From Gnetum montanum (lineage: Eukaryota; Streptophyta; Gnetopsida; Gnetales; Gnetaceae): a stretch of 64,000 nucleotides of DNA. Position 1 is the first letter of the stretch. Each line of letters starts with the position of its first letter. Below are positions 12,601 to 23,668 of this stretch, in pieces. The DNA lies in the NCBI GenBank assembly GCA_015680685.1, contig MNCI01016353.1:621168-685167 (forward strand). Direction: 5' to 3'. The notes beneath the pieces are model-generated. The model searched no databases. It was not told the origin of the DNA and worked only from the letters and a program-made list of their open reading frames with translations. Made by a program: the position numbers and the translations under genes.

Positions 12601-13814
12601 TAACCTCGTCTTATGCGTGACAAGACACCTCGATTACTTCAGGTGGGAATGTAGGCACAACACCGACTTTCAGGGGCCATGCCGGGTCCCATTTGAGTTA
12701 AGAGGCTGCCATGACATAAAGAGCATCTCAGTCGCATTAGCGTAGCAAGGTTAGCAAATTCGAGAATTCTAGCATGGCAATATGAGAGCACCTAACACTA
12801 CGACTTACCCACTTCAGGGTCGATCTGCCTAAGGCGGCTGATCATGTCGTCAACGATTCCCTGCATAAACATAAACTTATCAGGGGTCTCGACCCATGAT
12901 TCCACACAAGTTAGAGGGGATCCTACAACATCAATAGTGGCACCTTTCATATAACTAAATGGGTCAGCAACGACCAAAATGGGCTGTGACAAGGCAGACA
13001 TATTGCCGAACTCACCAGTGTCCAATTGCGGTCCCCCTTCCTGCTGATGCAAAACAATGGCGACAACCTTGGCAGAAGTCCCTGCTAGGTTTGTACGGGC
13101 CTCTTCTTCATGCGCTAGCACCTTTCCTTTTGAGAGACCAGCATCTTTTTTATTCAAGGGAGACTCCTTTTCATCTCCAAAAATGTCCTCCTCATTAGTA
13201 GGAGGATTCTTCCTAATAACAAGAGCCCCCGCCTTAGTGGAAGGAGCTCATTTCTTCTTGACCAAGGCCCTTCTCTCTGAGATTGGGGCCTCCATGTCTT
13301 TATTTGTCTGCCTCATCTTGGGAGCCCTTCATCACCTTCTTCTTCTTCTTCTTATTCCTCTGGTAGCCAAAAACATGTTTGCATTAGAGCAAAACAAGTT
13401 AGCTCAAAGCAAGTGCTACACTATGCTACACTGTCTAGCGTAGCATAGCGCAGCAGGCATTAGCAAAGTAGGTAGAGAAATAAGCATGGGCAGAAGCGAA
13501 TTACTAATGGGGGGTTACGTCCTTTGTAGCTTAAGCTGCAATTTCCTCTACTCCTCTTCTTTAGCGCAGAGGGTTTCCTCAACCAAAGGAGGCTTCTTTC
13601 GCTAAAACTTACTGGCCATAGTCTCGGCTATGAGACGTTTCCCTTGTCACACGCTACCGGCTATAGCAGGGGGTGTCTCTCCTACGCTATCTTGGCCACG
13701 AAAGTTGTGGGCCACCTAATCCTTAGTCGTCACGGAAAATGACTCCCCAATTGCTTCTAGGGGATCTTGGGCTTAGGTGGTCTGGAGGATTTGGCAAATC
13801 CACAGTTTGGAAAT

Positions 13815-14557
13815 CTAGTTGCGATTTCGCATGACCCAAGCTCCATTCTTGTGAACTACCAGAAACTCCACGAAGCACCGCAAGCAGGCTATGTAGAAGG
13901 CGTAATGCACGTTGAAACAAAACTCCTGCTTCTTATGGATCCCCATGATTTTAGCTTGCAAGCCTTTACACAGAAAATTAGCCCAGTTGTAGTGGGCCCC
14001 TTCCTCCATGACCTCACGTATTACCTAGGCTTGCTCAACCCCAAGGATCTTCCCTTGGGAAAGTAGCTGGGGGAATGTGCGAGCCCGGAAGATAGGGTAA
14101 ACCTCACTAGCGGGCCTTGGCTTGAGCTTCTTCATGGGGAGCCCCTTCCATTTCTTGGTAATCCCCAACAACTCTTGAATGTCCTTCTTCTGAAGGCTCA
14201 GCTCCCTCTTGCTCTTCGACCCTATGAGGACACCATCAGCGGGGACATTGAAAAGATCGATGAACAGCTGGTCATTGATTTCAATGACTACCCGTATGCT
14301 GTGTATGCGTGCGTGGAAGCAGTCTACCCTACTAAAAAAAGCGTCGACCAGAGAGAGCATCTCAGTGGCAGGGATGCTTGAGTTCGGAGCCAGGAACAGA
14401 TCTATAAGCCTAACCTTTTGGATGTTCTGGACCAAGAATTCTGAGGCCGCATTGCATATCCAGCATTGGCTCGCATCTACTTCTCCATACTTGAAGTAGA
14501 TGTTTGCCTCCTGGTCCCCAGCGATTAACACCGTCACCTCCTAGGGCTTTTTCGCCC
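13815..14557 (-). other. Plant-transposon-type domain of the antisense gene
   Basis: Continuous frame of about 240 codons with stops near 14542 and at 14025. It contains FHARIHSIRVVIEINDQLFI and DLFNVPADG, then EEGAHYNWANFLCKGLQAKI and a hydrophobic stretch. This pattern (a short strand, 'I..I...L...F..P..G', then 'W...L...L...I') recalls the putative plant transposon/mobile domains found in extra ORFs of plant LTR elements. I know it only by resemblance, not by a search. Confidence 0.5.
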
Positions 14558-14669
14558 CTATAGTGGTTCACACACAAGCATTTGCACAGAAGCGTTTACC
14601 ATGAAAAAACACAGAAAACCCAAAGATTGCAAAGATACTTAGGCATGCAGCACTTACTGCTTAGCTTAC

Positions 14670-16010
14670 CAAGCTTGTACAGTAACGGGAACGGTAGAAG
14701 ATGAACTAGGACCTGTTCAATGGTGATCGGTTTGAAGGGTGCCCATCCCTCATCCAACCAACTAGACTCCTTGCACCTGCCATAGGGAATGGGGTATAGG
14801 TCTGGGTAGGTGTGGTACTGACCTCCACATTGACCAATCACACCTGCACGCAGGTTCTCAGCAGAAGAGAACTCCTGCAGAGCCAACTGTGTTGTGGTCA
14901 GCATACCCGGATTGTCGTGAAGTCCTTCCTTGTTAATGTAGAACCTATTAATAAAAACATACTGTTAGCATTTGGCTAGCATAGCAAGCATCACGCAATA
15001 CAGCGGAACATGGCTACAAAACTCACCTACCAGCATAGTAGACAATCCCTGGTGGGTTTTGGAAGCACGTTCCCATATGACACGCAACAAACAATGTATT
15101 GTAAGGATGATAGCAACTATACTCAGGCATACCCCAGATCCAATCCAAACACCTCAAATCTTTGGGGCGATGACTAGATCCTTCTCCCTGCCTACTTCTG
15201 ATTACCTCGTCCATCAAAAATCTCAAGATACCCAGGCTTGCCCTAGGCAATAGGGTTTCTGTTATGATGGCCGCTTCTTCCTCCTCTAGGTATGACCAAA
15301 TGATCATACTGAAGTGTTGGAGGAGGAATTGTAAGAACTTTTGCACTCCTTGCTTGAACCAGACCCCCCGCTCTCCCACACGTGTATGGGGAGGAGGAAC
15401 ATTGGTCACTAGTTTTTTCATGCAACACAGGACTCCTACAATTTCTAGGACAATCAGAATTGGCCTCAGCACTATCCTGCACAACACAACCAGCAAATGT
15501 TAGCATCATGCCCAAGTGCAATACACACATAGCGTAGCAAGACCTAGCATTTTAGCATATAGCGTAACATAACCCTCTTCTTGCATATAGCGTAGCAAGA
15601 ACATGAAAGAAGTAGCGTAGCAAGAATAGCCTAGCATAGTAACACAACAATTAGCCTTAGCAAAATGATTAGCACTACACCCTGATGAAACACGTGTCAC
15701 ACTGTCATGTCATGCATGGCCAAACCCCCCTAAGGGTCCTACGCCACACCATTCGAAAGCCAAGTAACTTAAACCCTTGCGGTTAAGACAACCGCAGTGA
15801 TGGTGGTCTAAGCGACCTTGCATGCAACAATAGCATAGCATTTGTACATCCGCTGCAGCCAAAATGGCAATAGCGATGGTGTAAAGGCCAAAACAACGAC
15901 AACGCGGTGACAGAAAACACGGATAGTTGAAACTGAATCGCGAAATCGAAAATAGAAAATAAAAACGATAACAGAAGCACAAGGAAACAGAGGAAGCCTA
16001 GCAGCCTACC
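14670..16010 (-). other. FCP1/HAD-like exons of the antisense gene
   Basis: Exon 1 ends with ...PLT plus CG at 16010. Exon 2 starts at 15476, completing an arginine and giving RPILIVLEIVGVLCC, the position of the HAD motif I (normally LDLNG or DxDxT); here the aspartates are E and I. FLQFLLQHFSMIIWSYLEEE and ITETLLP match the FCP1 pattern FLxF....F...IWS....N...ITE.LL. KDLRCLDWIW then NTLFVACHMGTCFQNPPG aligns with KDL..LW...NTLLLDDSPYKALLNPP, again with the aspartates gone. Exon 3 supplies FYINKEGLHDNPGM and LALQEFSSAENLRAGVIGQ. The fold resemblance is good by eye; catalysis is impossible with these residues. Confidence 0.62.
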
Positions 16011-16469
16011 GGGTCAACGGTGTCTCCTCCCGCACCGCGACACGTGATTGTGTCATGCACCCTAGGGTTTCCTTGACCTCATCGACCTTAGCAAGTACCA
16101 AATTCGTGCATTCCTTCTTAGGAGTCATCATCTTGCTTGTTGATTCCTCCTCGATTGTTGTCTCGAAATTGCCTTGCTCTCTGCTGATATAGTCGCTCTG
16201 CACTTTGAAATTGCTCTATGCTCCGAATATGGGCTCTGTGTTCTTATGGTAAGAATGATAAGCTTATCAAGGTTTAATCCCTATTTATGGTCATAATGGT
16301 AAAAGAGGGAAACTTGTCATTCTCTCTCTCCGTTTAATGCGGAGTGCACCATGTAGCATAGCATGCTCACCACGACATCGTAGCACTGTTGGCATTAAAA
16401 CCTTGGCACGCTTCGAGCTAACCATTTGCTTTCCTGAAAAAACAAAAATATATATATCTTTTTCAGTTA

Positions 16470-16640
16470 CCAGTCCAAAAAGACCTTAAACTAGCAATCG
16501 TAGCATAGTTGTACTTTTGCGGTCCGAAAAGACCTTAAACTAGCATTCCTAGCGTAGCATTTCATTCTAGTTAATGGTCTGAGAAGATCTTAAACTAGCA
16601 ACTTCGATCTGTTACATGTACGCAGTCTGTAATGGTGTTA
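16470..16640 (+). repeat. Diverged 'RACCTTAAACTAGCA' repeats
   Basis: Three to four units of the form GGTCCGAAAAGACCTTAAAC followed by TAGCA, separated by 30-60 bp spacers holding TAGCGTAGCA motifs. They are relatives of the 11281-11506 array and lie on the other side of the antisense gene. Confidence 0.7.
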
Positions 16641-17159
16641 AACTAGCAGTTTCACATTTTCGTGTCGACAGTTTTGCATTTTTAGCAGTTTCACGTTTTT
16701 GCATCAACAGTTTTACATTTTTTTTGCAATTTTGCATCTCCACGCGTTAGCAGTCTGCCATAACTTTAAACTGGAAAATTTTAATTTGTATATCATACTT
16801 CACTAGTTACATCTCATCGTTGTTTTGCAAATTTTCATTATACGCGATTACTGCCAACAGGTGCCTCTTAACCAGGCTTTCATCTCATTTTGGCAAGGTT
16901 GAGCACAAGATGAAAATTCATCACGATCTCTCCATGCCTTTAGCATTGGTAGGTCCACATGGCAAGCTCGCAAGACCATTGAACCCAGACCTAATTGACT
17001 CGGAATCAACCATAGCTAGCACCATAGCGTCCTTAGAAACATCCTTAGACTAGCCTGAACATCCGGTCCAAACCCTAGATCTAGAGGCTGGGGATGTAAC
17101 TAAGGACCCTCTTGTTGAGATGTCTATGACCACGTCCAAGGGGGAAGTAAAAACGTTAA

Positions 17160-18680
17160 AGCTTAGTTCCTCTTACATGCACAGACACAAGAAGGTGTGG
17201 TCAAAATCCTATAAGACAACATTAAAGTTTTCGCATGGTCATACAGCGACATGCCAGGTTTAGATCTGAGGCTGATACAGCACATCATCTTAGACCCACG
17301 CATGAAGGCAATCAAGCAGAAAGCTCGTAAGGTTAAACCAGAAATTGCACTAGCCATAAGGGATGAAATCACCAAGCTATACCAAGCTAGTTTCATTCGT
17401 GCAGTTGATTACTCATAATGGGTGTCCAACATCGTTGTGGTTTGTAAGAAAATGGGAGGAATACAAATCTGTATAGACTTCCGGGATCTGAACAAGGCAA
17501 CGATCAAAGATGATTTCCCACTTCCAAGCATCGATCAACTCATCGACACCACGGCTGGTCATGCTCTGTTATCCTTCATGGATGGTTTCTTCGGCTACAA
17601 CCAAATTCGCATTAACCCAGAGCATCAGCTAACAACAACCTTCATGACCCCATGGGGTATCTTTTGTTACACCATGATGCCTTTTGGGCTCAAGAATGTC
17701 GGAGCAACCTACCAGCGAATGACTTACTTCTTCAGTGACTACATCCTAGAAATGCTAAACGACTACGTGGATGATATAGCAATCAAGTCCAAAGAGGCCG
17801 CTGATCACCCACGCGATCTAGGGGTAGTCCTCAAGTGTTGTCAAATGCATGATTTGTGCCTTAACCATAAGAAGTGTGTCTTTGGGGTGAGAACCAGACG
17901 CATGTTAGGGTTTGTAGTATCGGAGGCCGGAATACAGGTGGACCCTAACAAAGCAAAGGCCATCATTAACCTGGCACCTCCTACAAACCTTAAGGAATTA
18001 CATGGTTTGCAAGGTAGGGTACAGTTCATCCAAAGGTTTATAGCAAGGTTAACTGACAAGTTACACCCCATGCAACATTTCTAAAGAAAGGGGTTAACTT
18101 CGAATGGATAACTCAATGTCAACAAGCCTTCAATGACTTGAAGAAAGAGCTTTTGCACCTCCCAACTGTGCATCCACCGCAGAGGGATAGGCCCTTCTTC
18201 ATCTACCTTGCCACCTCCAACACATCTATCGCAGCACTGTTATGTCAGAAACGAGACAACGGATCTGAGATACTAGTGTATTATCTGAGTCACGCATTAA
18301 TAGTGCATGAGGCGAAATACAACAAGGTGGAGAGGAATTGCCTTGCCTTAGTATTTGCGTTAAAAAAGTGGAGGCATTACCTGTTTCGTAGTACAATTAA
18401 CGTCATTTGCAAAAGCAACATACTCCGGGCTATCACTAACAACCTGTATGAAAGTAGCAGGATAGCCCGATGGAAAGTAATAACCGTGGAGTTCAACTTA
18501 CACTATGTGAGCCAATCATCGACAAAGGGTCAAGCCATAGTGACCCAACTTACAACCTCACCCATCGACGACCAGGTAACCGTAGATCCTGAATTCCCAG
18601 ACAAACATGTTAGTGCTATCAACGTCGTCCCATCGCATCTTGCAACCACCTTACACTTCAACAACGCCTCGACCACGTAG
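17160..18680 (+). pseudogene. Element B reverse transcriptase and first RNase H
   Basis: Frame 1 from about 17160 encodes the RT: VKPEIALAIRDEITKLYQAS, then (after a stop at 17416) ICIDFRDLNKATIKDDFPLP, FMDGFFGYNQI, FCYTMMPFGLKN and the catalytic YVDD at 17764-17775. A one-base frameshift near 18075 moves to frame 3, which carries the RT connection and the first RNase H: FNDLKKELL, FFIYLATSNTSIAALLCQK, YNKVERNCLALVFALKKW. In the RNase H the first catalytic Asp, normally in YLDAS or YLATS-type contexts, is not obvious. Together these copy element RNA into DNA and remove the RNA strand. The order RT-RNase H followed by a second RNase H places it in the Tat lineage. Confidence 0.92.
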
Positions 18681-19090
18681 GGAGGTAGTGCAGCTATCAT
18701 CATTACGTTCCCCTATGGGGAAATGCACCCTTTCGCTTATCGCTTTGCATTCCCCTGCACCAACAATGTGGCAAAATACGAGGGGCTACTCAGAGGCCTC
18801 TCAATTGCCTAAATACTACGCATACAACACCTGGCGATTCACGGTGATTCACAACTAGTTGTGAATCAAATCACCGAAGTCTATGCCTGCAAAGCTATGC
18901 ATCTGCAACCCTATTACGACCTAGCAAAAAGCCTGCTCAAACAGTTTGCAACTACGAATGTGGAACATGTGTCACGCAACAAGAACACCGTAGTAGACAC
19001 CTTAGCCACCCTTGCATTAAATATTTCATCACATTCGTTTACAAGTCTACCGACTTCGATTGTCGAATGTACTGAGCCCATCACTTAGGT
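18640..19090 (+). pseudogene. Element B second, archaeal-type RNase H
   Basis: After the first RNase H, frame 3 reads FNNASTT, stop, GGSAAIIITFPYGE; then, after a local frame change, NNVAKYEGLLRGLSIA, LAIHGDSQLVVNQITE and NVEHVSRNKNTVVDTLATLA. The pattern (AEYEAL, GDSQLVVNQ, HVPR..N..AD.LA) is that of the aRNH domain specific to Tat elements. Of the four acidic residues, E (AKYEG), D (HGDSQ) and D (VVDTL) remain, while the first is N (FNNAS). Its presence beside a conventional RNase H is the best lineage marker in the window. Confidence 0.88.
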
Positions 19091-19189
19091 GGGACACGTG
19101 GCCTCTATCAGTGCTGCGGATACCCAGGAGTGGTACGCCAACATTAAAGCCTACCTGCACCACAGTGAACCCCCAAGCGAACTGACATC

Positions 19190-20415
19190 TACCCAGAGAG
19201 ATGAGATACATAAGTGTGCCCAGTAATATATGCTCATGGGAAATGATGCCCTATGCAAACATTCCTATGATGGGATATTTTTGGCATGTGTGGGTGAGGA
19301 GCAGGCACGGAAGGTGATTAATGAAGTACATGAGGGACTGTGTGGTGGACACATAGCACCTAGTGCTATGGCTGTGAAAATCAGACGCCGAGGGTACTAC
19401 TGGCCCCACATGGAGCGTGATTGCCTGTCAAAGGTCAAGACATGTGACACATGCCAAAGATACGCAAATCTCATACACATCTCACCTATGGAGCTGCACC
19501 CAACGCAGATCACGTGGCCTTCCCAGCGATGGGGACTAGACCTCATAAGACCTATCACGCCTAAGTCCTCCATAGGGCATAGCTTCATCATTACTGCCAC
19601 TGACTACTTTACTAATTGGTTGGAAGCTATCCCCCTAAGGAAGATGATGTCTCAGCAGGTTTGCCATTTCATACTGGATATCATCGTGACAAGGTTTGGG
19701 CTTCCAATGACTATTGTAACTGACAATGGACAATAATTCAATAGTACAGAAACCTAAACCTTCTGTAGCAATCTGGGCATCAGGCAATCATTCTCCTCCT
19801 CGTATTACCCACAGGCGAATGGGCAGGTGGAGGCTACAAATAAGTCCATCATCAACTTGCTGAAGAGGATGCTTAGCAACAGCAACAGGTGATGGCACGA
19901 GCAAATCCTCTATGTTCTATGGGCCTATAGGATGACATGCAGGACTGCGACGAGTAAGACTCCTTACAGTCTTGTTTATGGATCTGAAGTCGTNCGAGTA
20001 AGACTCCTTACAGTCTTGTTTATGGATCTGAAGTCGTGTTGCCTCTTGAGTTGTAGGTACCATCACTCTAGATGATCCTCTCTATTGTCGTGAGCGAGGC
20101 CTAAAACAATGAATTAAGGATTATCAACCTTGGCTCAATAAAGGAGGAGCGCACACAAATGCTGAGTCACATAGAGCACTACTAGAGCAAGCAACATCAA
20201 AAGCACCATGCAAACCCACATTAACGGCCAATACAGGAGGGAGACCTCATCCTTAAGGCAGTCTGTGAGCATGTAAGCAAATTCTCAGCTAATTGGGAAG
20301 GCCCATACATGGTCATCAAAGCCTTTGGAAATGAAGCCTTCAAGCTGGCAGACATGGACGGCGACGAGTTTGCAAACCCAGTGAATCACTCATACCTCAA
20401 GCCATACTACATCTA
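19190..20415 (+). pseudogene. Element B integrase
   Basis: Frame 3 gives the HHCC zinc-binding N-terminus (HEGLCGGHIAPSAM, RRRGYYWPHM, CDTCQRYANL), then the catalytic core with WGLDLIRPI and the second Asp in VTDNGQ at 19736. A stop follows at 19735-19737, after which the core resumes with FNSTET, SSYYPQANGQVEATNKSI (the catalytic Glu is kept) and LWAYRMTCRTATSKTPYSLV. The C-terminal part runs to about 20415 and ends ...GPYMVIKAFGNEAFKLADMD...HSYLKPYYI, the usual Tat integrase end, in other frames. A single N with duplicated flanks (19951-20037) sits in the core and adds a spurious 44 bp. Confidence 0.9.
19951..20037. other. Assembly join: N flanked by 43-bp duplicate
   Basis: Bases 19951-19993 (CGAGTAAGACTCC... 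to GAAGTCGT) are repeated exactly at 19995-20037 with one N between. This looks like two contig ends that overlap but were not merged. Confidence 0.9.
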
Positions 20416-20429
20416 AGCGCATGGAGCAG

Positions 20430-20690
20430 ATAAGCGACCGTCTACTACAACGTAAAACTGGCAAAGGTAAGTAAACATCCGCTACGACATTAAACTGACA
20501 CGACTTTGCCAACGTCCACTATGATGTAAAACTGGCACAGATCATCCACTACAACGTAAAACTGGCACAACACGCCTGCTATGACATTAAACTGGTGCAT
20601 ATGGTCTGCTAGGACCTTAAACCAACACAGCTATCCGCTAGGACCTTAAACCAGCACACAGTCTACCAGGACCTTAAACTAGGTTCGTGG
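20430..20690 (+). repeat. Degenerate 'CTANRACNTTAAACYRGCACA' array
   Basis: About eight loosely spaced units such as CTACAACGTAAAACTGGCA, CTAGGACCTTAAACCAGCAC and CTACGACATTAAACTGACAC immediately after the integrase gene. They relate to the arrays at 11.3 and 16.5 kb. Confidence 0.75.
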
Positions 20691-21993
20691 CATGTCCCCA
20701 GCATTCATCTACACCATGTACACATCAAGCGAACGTGCACAATGCCAACGTGGGGTGGGATGTTACAATTCCAGAATGCAGTTCATGACACACTGAGAAC
20801 ATGATCTGGAACATATGCAACACCACCATTCTTAGTACCTTGTTGATCCCCCAGAGATGTTGTATGACATCTCACTGACCCCTCAGACCTACTGTCGCCA
20901 TGACCCATCGCCCTGACAATAGTTCCTTGGTCAGTGCCTACTGCTGGAGTTCCGGTAGTATTGTGGCCCAGCCACAATATTGTTACCATCCAACTCCTTG
21001 CCAGTGTCTGGGCTCAAATGACGTTTAGCTATGTGGTAGCTGATCCCATAGCTGAACTGAGAATGCATGCCTTTGGAAAAGATTCTAGAGCATCCGCACT
21101 CACAGCAACTTCATGCTCCTTCGACGCCAGCTCCTCCACACTGATGCTGCCAAGGCCGCTACTGGCCTTCCTACTTTAGATACCATACACCAGCAAAGGT
21201 ATCCAAGAGCTTCAACAACATTTGCAGCAAGCAAGACCTTTGACCTCATTTTGCATCATGCCTATTTCTTTTGGTTTGCTCTCTATCGTGTTTGCAGAGG
21301 CGTTAGCCGAAGATGCGTCTCACCACGGCAGCGAATGTTATAGCGTTGCGAAGTGGTTGTCTTAACTAGCTTAGCTACTTCAGAGTGCACATCCTACCCT
21401 ACTTTCTAAACTCCTTCCCTTGACCTTACTCTTTGCACCCGCAATTTCCACTCGCTCCCCTCTTTTACAAGTTTTTTTTCCAACACTTGTTAAGCCCTCC
21501 TGTTTGCTCAATCGTAAAACCCATGACGTGCATAACATAGGTTGCCACATGGGAAGCATTTGTAGGCAGGTTAACACCCCCACACGAATGTAACACAACT
21601 CATCTAAGGAACAAAACACCTGTCCTGTAACTAAGTTGTTCGTAAATGTAAACAGCAAAATAGTAAGAGGCAAAAGCATAAGCTGTTTCGCAATCACCCT
21701 CTCCGAACGTTTCAACGAAGAGGTCAAAGGTCAGCGAAAGTAAAGATGAAAATGTGAACAACTCCCTCATGAGCACTCCGACAAGGGACTCTGCTAAGCC
21801 TCATCTTTACTCTTTTCCTGAAAATCCTTCCTCCTTGCTTTGCCCATTTCCCCTGCAAAAAAAATCAATGCAACACTCTCAAGCATAGCTAAGCGACGTC
21901 TTAACAATCACCGCACAACAATGTTAGCATTTTGTCTTCCATGGTGTTTTGTATTCTTTGTTAACGTCTCTCGGGCCCATCCTCCAGACGTCG
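20691..21993 (+). other. Element B 3' untranslated region
   Basis: 1.3 kb between the repeat array and the polypurine tract. Reading frames of up to 115 codons occur on both strands, but none has recognisable motifs or codon structure. I see no gene here. Confidence 0.6.
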
Positions 21994-22008
21994 ACAAAGA
22001 GGGGCCAA
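21994..22008 (+). other. Polypurine tract of element B
   Basis: ACAAAGAGGGGCCAA immediately upstream of the 3' LTR start (TGAAACACC). It is the expected plus-strand primer. Confidence 0.75.
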
Positions 22009-23663
22009 TGAAACACCCCAAATTTCTAGGGCATCCTTGCTTCACCAGGTCTTCGCAATTCAGGTAGCATCAAGTCACTTCGGCAAGAAGTGGATGTTTT
22101 GAGTTCAAGCTGTACAGTTTGGCAAATTTTCTAGCTGGGTAATTTATCTAGCTGATAGCCCACTCAGAAACAATGCAAAGAGTTGTTGGCGATGCTCAAA
22201 ATGCACAAAACAGTTTGGTAGGTTTTCTAAGTCAAGGAGTTTGCTACTCTATGCCACGCTATATAGCGTAGCAAGCTTCAGGAGACAGTTGTTCAAACAG
22301 TCAACCGTAAATTGTTGCAAGATGAGATGCTCGGCTTACTTGGTGATTTCCAATCGCACTGAGTTAGCACCTTTGGCCTTGGAAAATAGTTGTTTCGCTT
22401 GACTCCAAGTTCTTCAACAATGGCTCCTTCACCAGAAAATAGCAAACTTAGTAAAAAGTAGGCCATGTCGGGTACTACACTACGTAGCGTAGCAACTCTA
22501 CGGGAGTAACAAAAGGCATCTCAAAGGGCGGGATCAGCAAGTTCGCAAGTTTTGCAATGCAAAAGGCAAAGTTTGCAAATTGGCGACGTTTTTGCAACTA
22601 AGGCCAGCTGCTATGATATGTAGCGTAGCGTAGCATAGCATGGCAAATATGCAATAAATAGTCAGCATGCTTCAAAGGTTCCCAACACATGCAGCAGGAT
22701 GCAATGCAAGCTTTTGCTTCGAACTTATGGCTACGCTATGCTACGCTGCATAGCGTAGCATGGCATAACAAGTTGCCACACTACACCTGCACGCTACGCT
22801 ACAAAGCACAGCACAGTGTAGCAAACAATTACGCCACATCTATGCACTTCACCTAATTGCATCATTGGCACACATATCCAAGTTCTGATGCTGCAATTAC
22901 AATGTGGTAGGCTCATAATTACAGCATGGCAGGCTCGTCCAACGGTCATGCGCGCTCATGCAACATAGACAAGTCAACACAGACCCAAGACACGTGGCAT
23001 CCAAACTGTATCTTTCACGTGCCCTTAGTCCTATAAATATCCCAATGAGCAACGCTCGAAGGGGGTTCTTTTGGGGACAATTCAGTTAGTTGACAATCTT
23101 ATCGGCAGGCAAGTTAGCATTGCATTCCTGAGCATTGTAAACATCTTGTTTGACATTGTAAACAGTTGACACTTCCATTTGGCATTTTGTTCTACTCTTT
23201 CCTACTATCCTCATAGTGTTTTGCATTGTTGACCCCTGAGTCCACGTTCAAGCATACAGCTGTCTTGCTCTAAACATCCTAGTTACTCTTGGGATCCCCG
23301 TGCCCCTCAGCGCTGTGCAACCAATTGTATCCACCTTGATAGAGCGAAGTCACATTCTTGAAGCGGTGCATTTTTCTAACTGCATTTTACTTTGTTTTCT
23401 TGCTTATCATTACAATTTTACATTGTTTTTTATCTTTTTTGCATTTAAAGTTATCATTTTATTCTAGAAATCTTGTTTTCAAATTATCCATTTACGAAAG
23501 GTTATATTAACACCGACTAAGTTCCTGTCTGATCGACCAAACCGTTCAGGGCACCCCATTTCTGTTTTATCCAACACGGCCCTCACACGGATATGGGGTT
23601 AAGACTGTCATCGATCGACAACTTCTCAGCGTTTTCCAGCCGTCGACATTTTCAGTCGCTACA
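22009..23663 (+). repeat. 3' LTR of element B
   Basis: 1655 bp, colinear with the 5' LTR but about 55 bp shorter, because one TAGC/GCTA hairpin module (5' LTR near 5545-5595) is missing. TATAAATA is at 23032-23039. It ends CAGTCGCTACA, followed by the target duplication GAACT. Confidence 0.93.
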
Positions 23664-23668
23664 GAACT

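Larger units (their letters stand above)
11924..16212 (-). pseudogene. Antisense multi-exon gene inside element B
   Basis: Lies opposite to B between its protease and RT. Four exons can be joined in phase on the minus strand: 16212-16010, 15476-15027, 14944-14670 and 14557 onward, with introns GT...AG whose phases (2, 2, 1) all match. The first three encode an FCP1/HAD-phosphatase-like domain. The fourth encodes a plant-transposon-type domain (14557-13815). A charged linker (13157-12798) and a coiled-coil C-terminus ending at 11924 follow in other frames, so further introns or frameshifts must intervene. In-frame stops near 14542, 14025 and 13815 mark decay. The start is uncertain: no ATG opens the first exon, and the frame is closed by a TAG just upstream of 16212. 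Tat elements are known to carry extra, sometimes antisense, ORFs. The HAD-like part and retained introns are my inference. Confidence 0.65.
5225..23663 (+). mobile_element. Element B: Tat-type Ty3/gypsy retrotransposon, 18.4 kb
   Basis: Flanked by a perfect 5-bp target duplication, GAACT (5220-5224 and 23664-23668). LTRs are 5225-6934 and 22009-23663; both begin TGAAACACCCCAAATTTC and end TTTTCRGTCGCTACA. In order it holds a leader duplication, gag, protease, about 6 kb of extra DNA with an antisense gene, RT, RNase H, a second archaeal-type RNase H, integrase, and a long 3' untranslated region. The dual RNase H is the known hallmark of the Tat lineage (Ogre and relatives). It inserted into element A and is therefore younger than A, but its genes are also broken. 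Confidence 0.93.

Noticed and set aside
12184-13443. Plus-strand frames of up to 128 codons between protease and RT of B
   Set aside because: Leucine/histidine-rich shadows of the antisense coiled-coil and linker sequence.
21380-21727. 115-codon minus-strand frame near the 3' end of B
   Set aside because: No recognisable motif, lies in the 3' untranslated region; likely chance.
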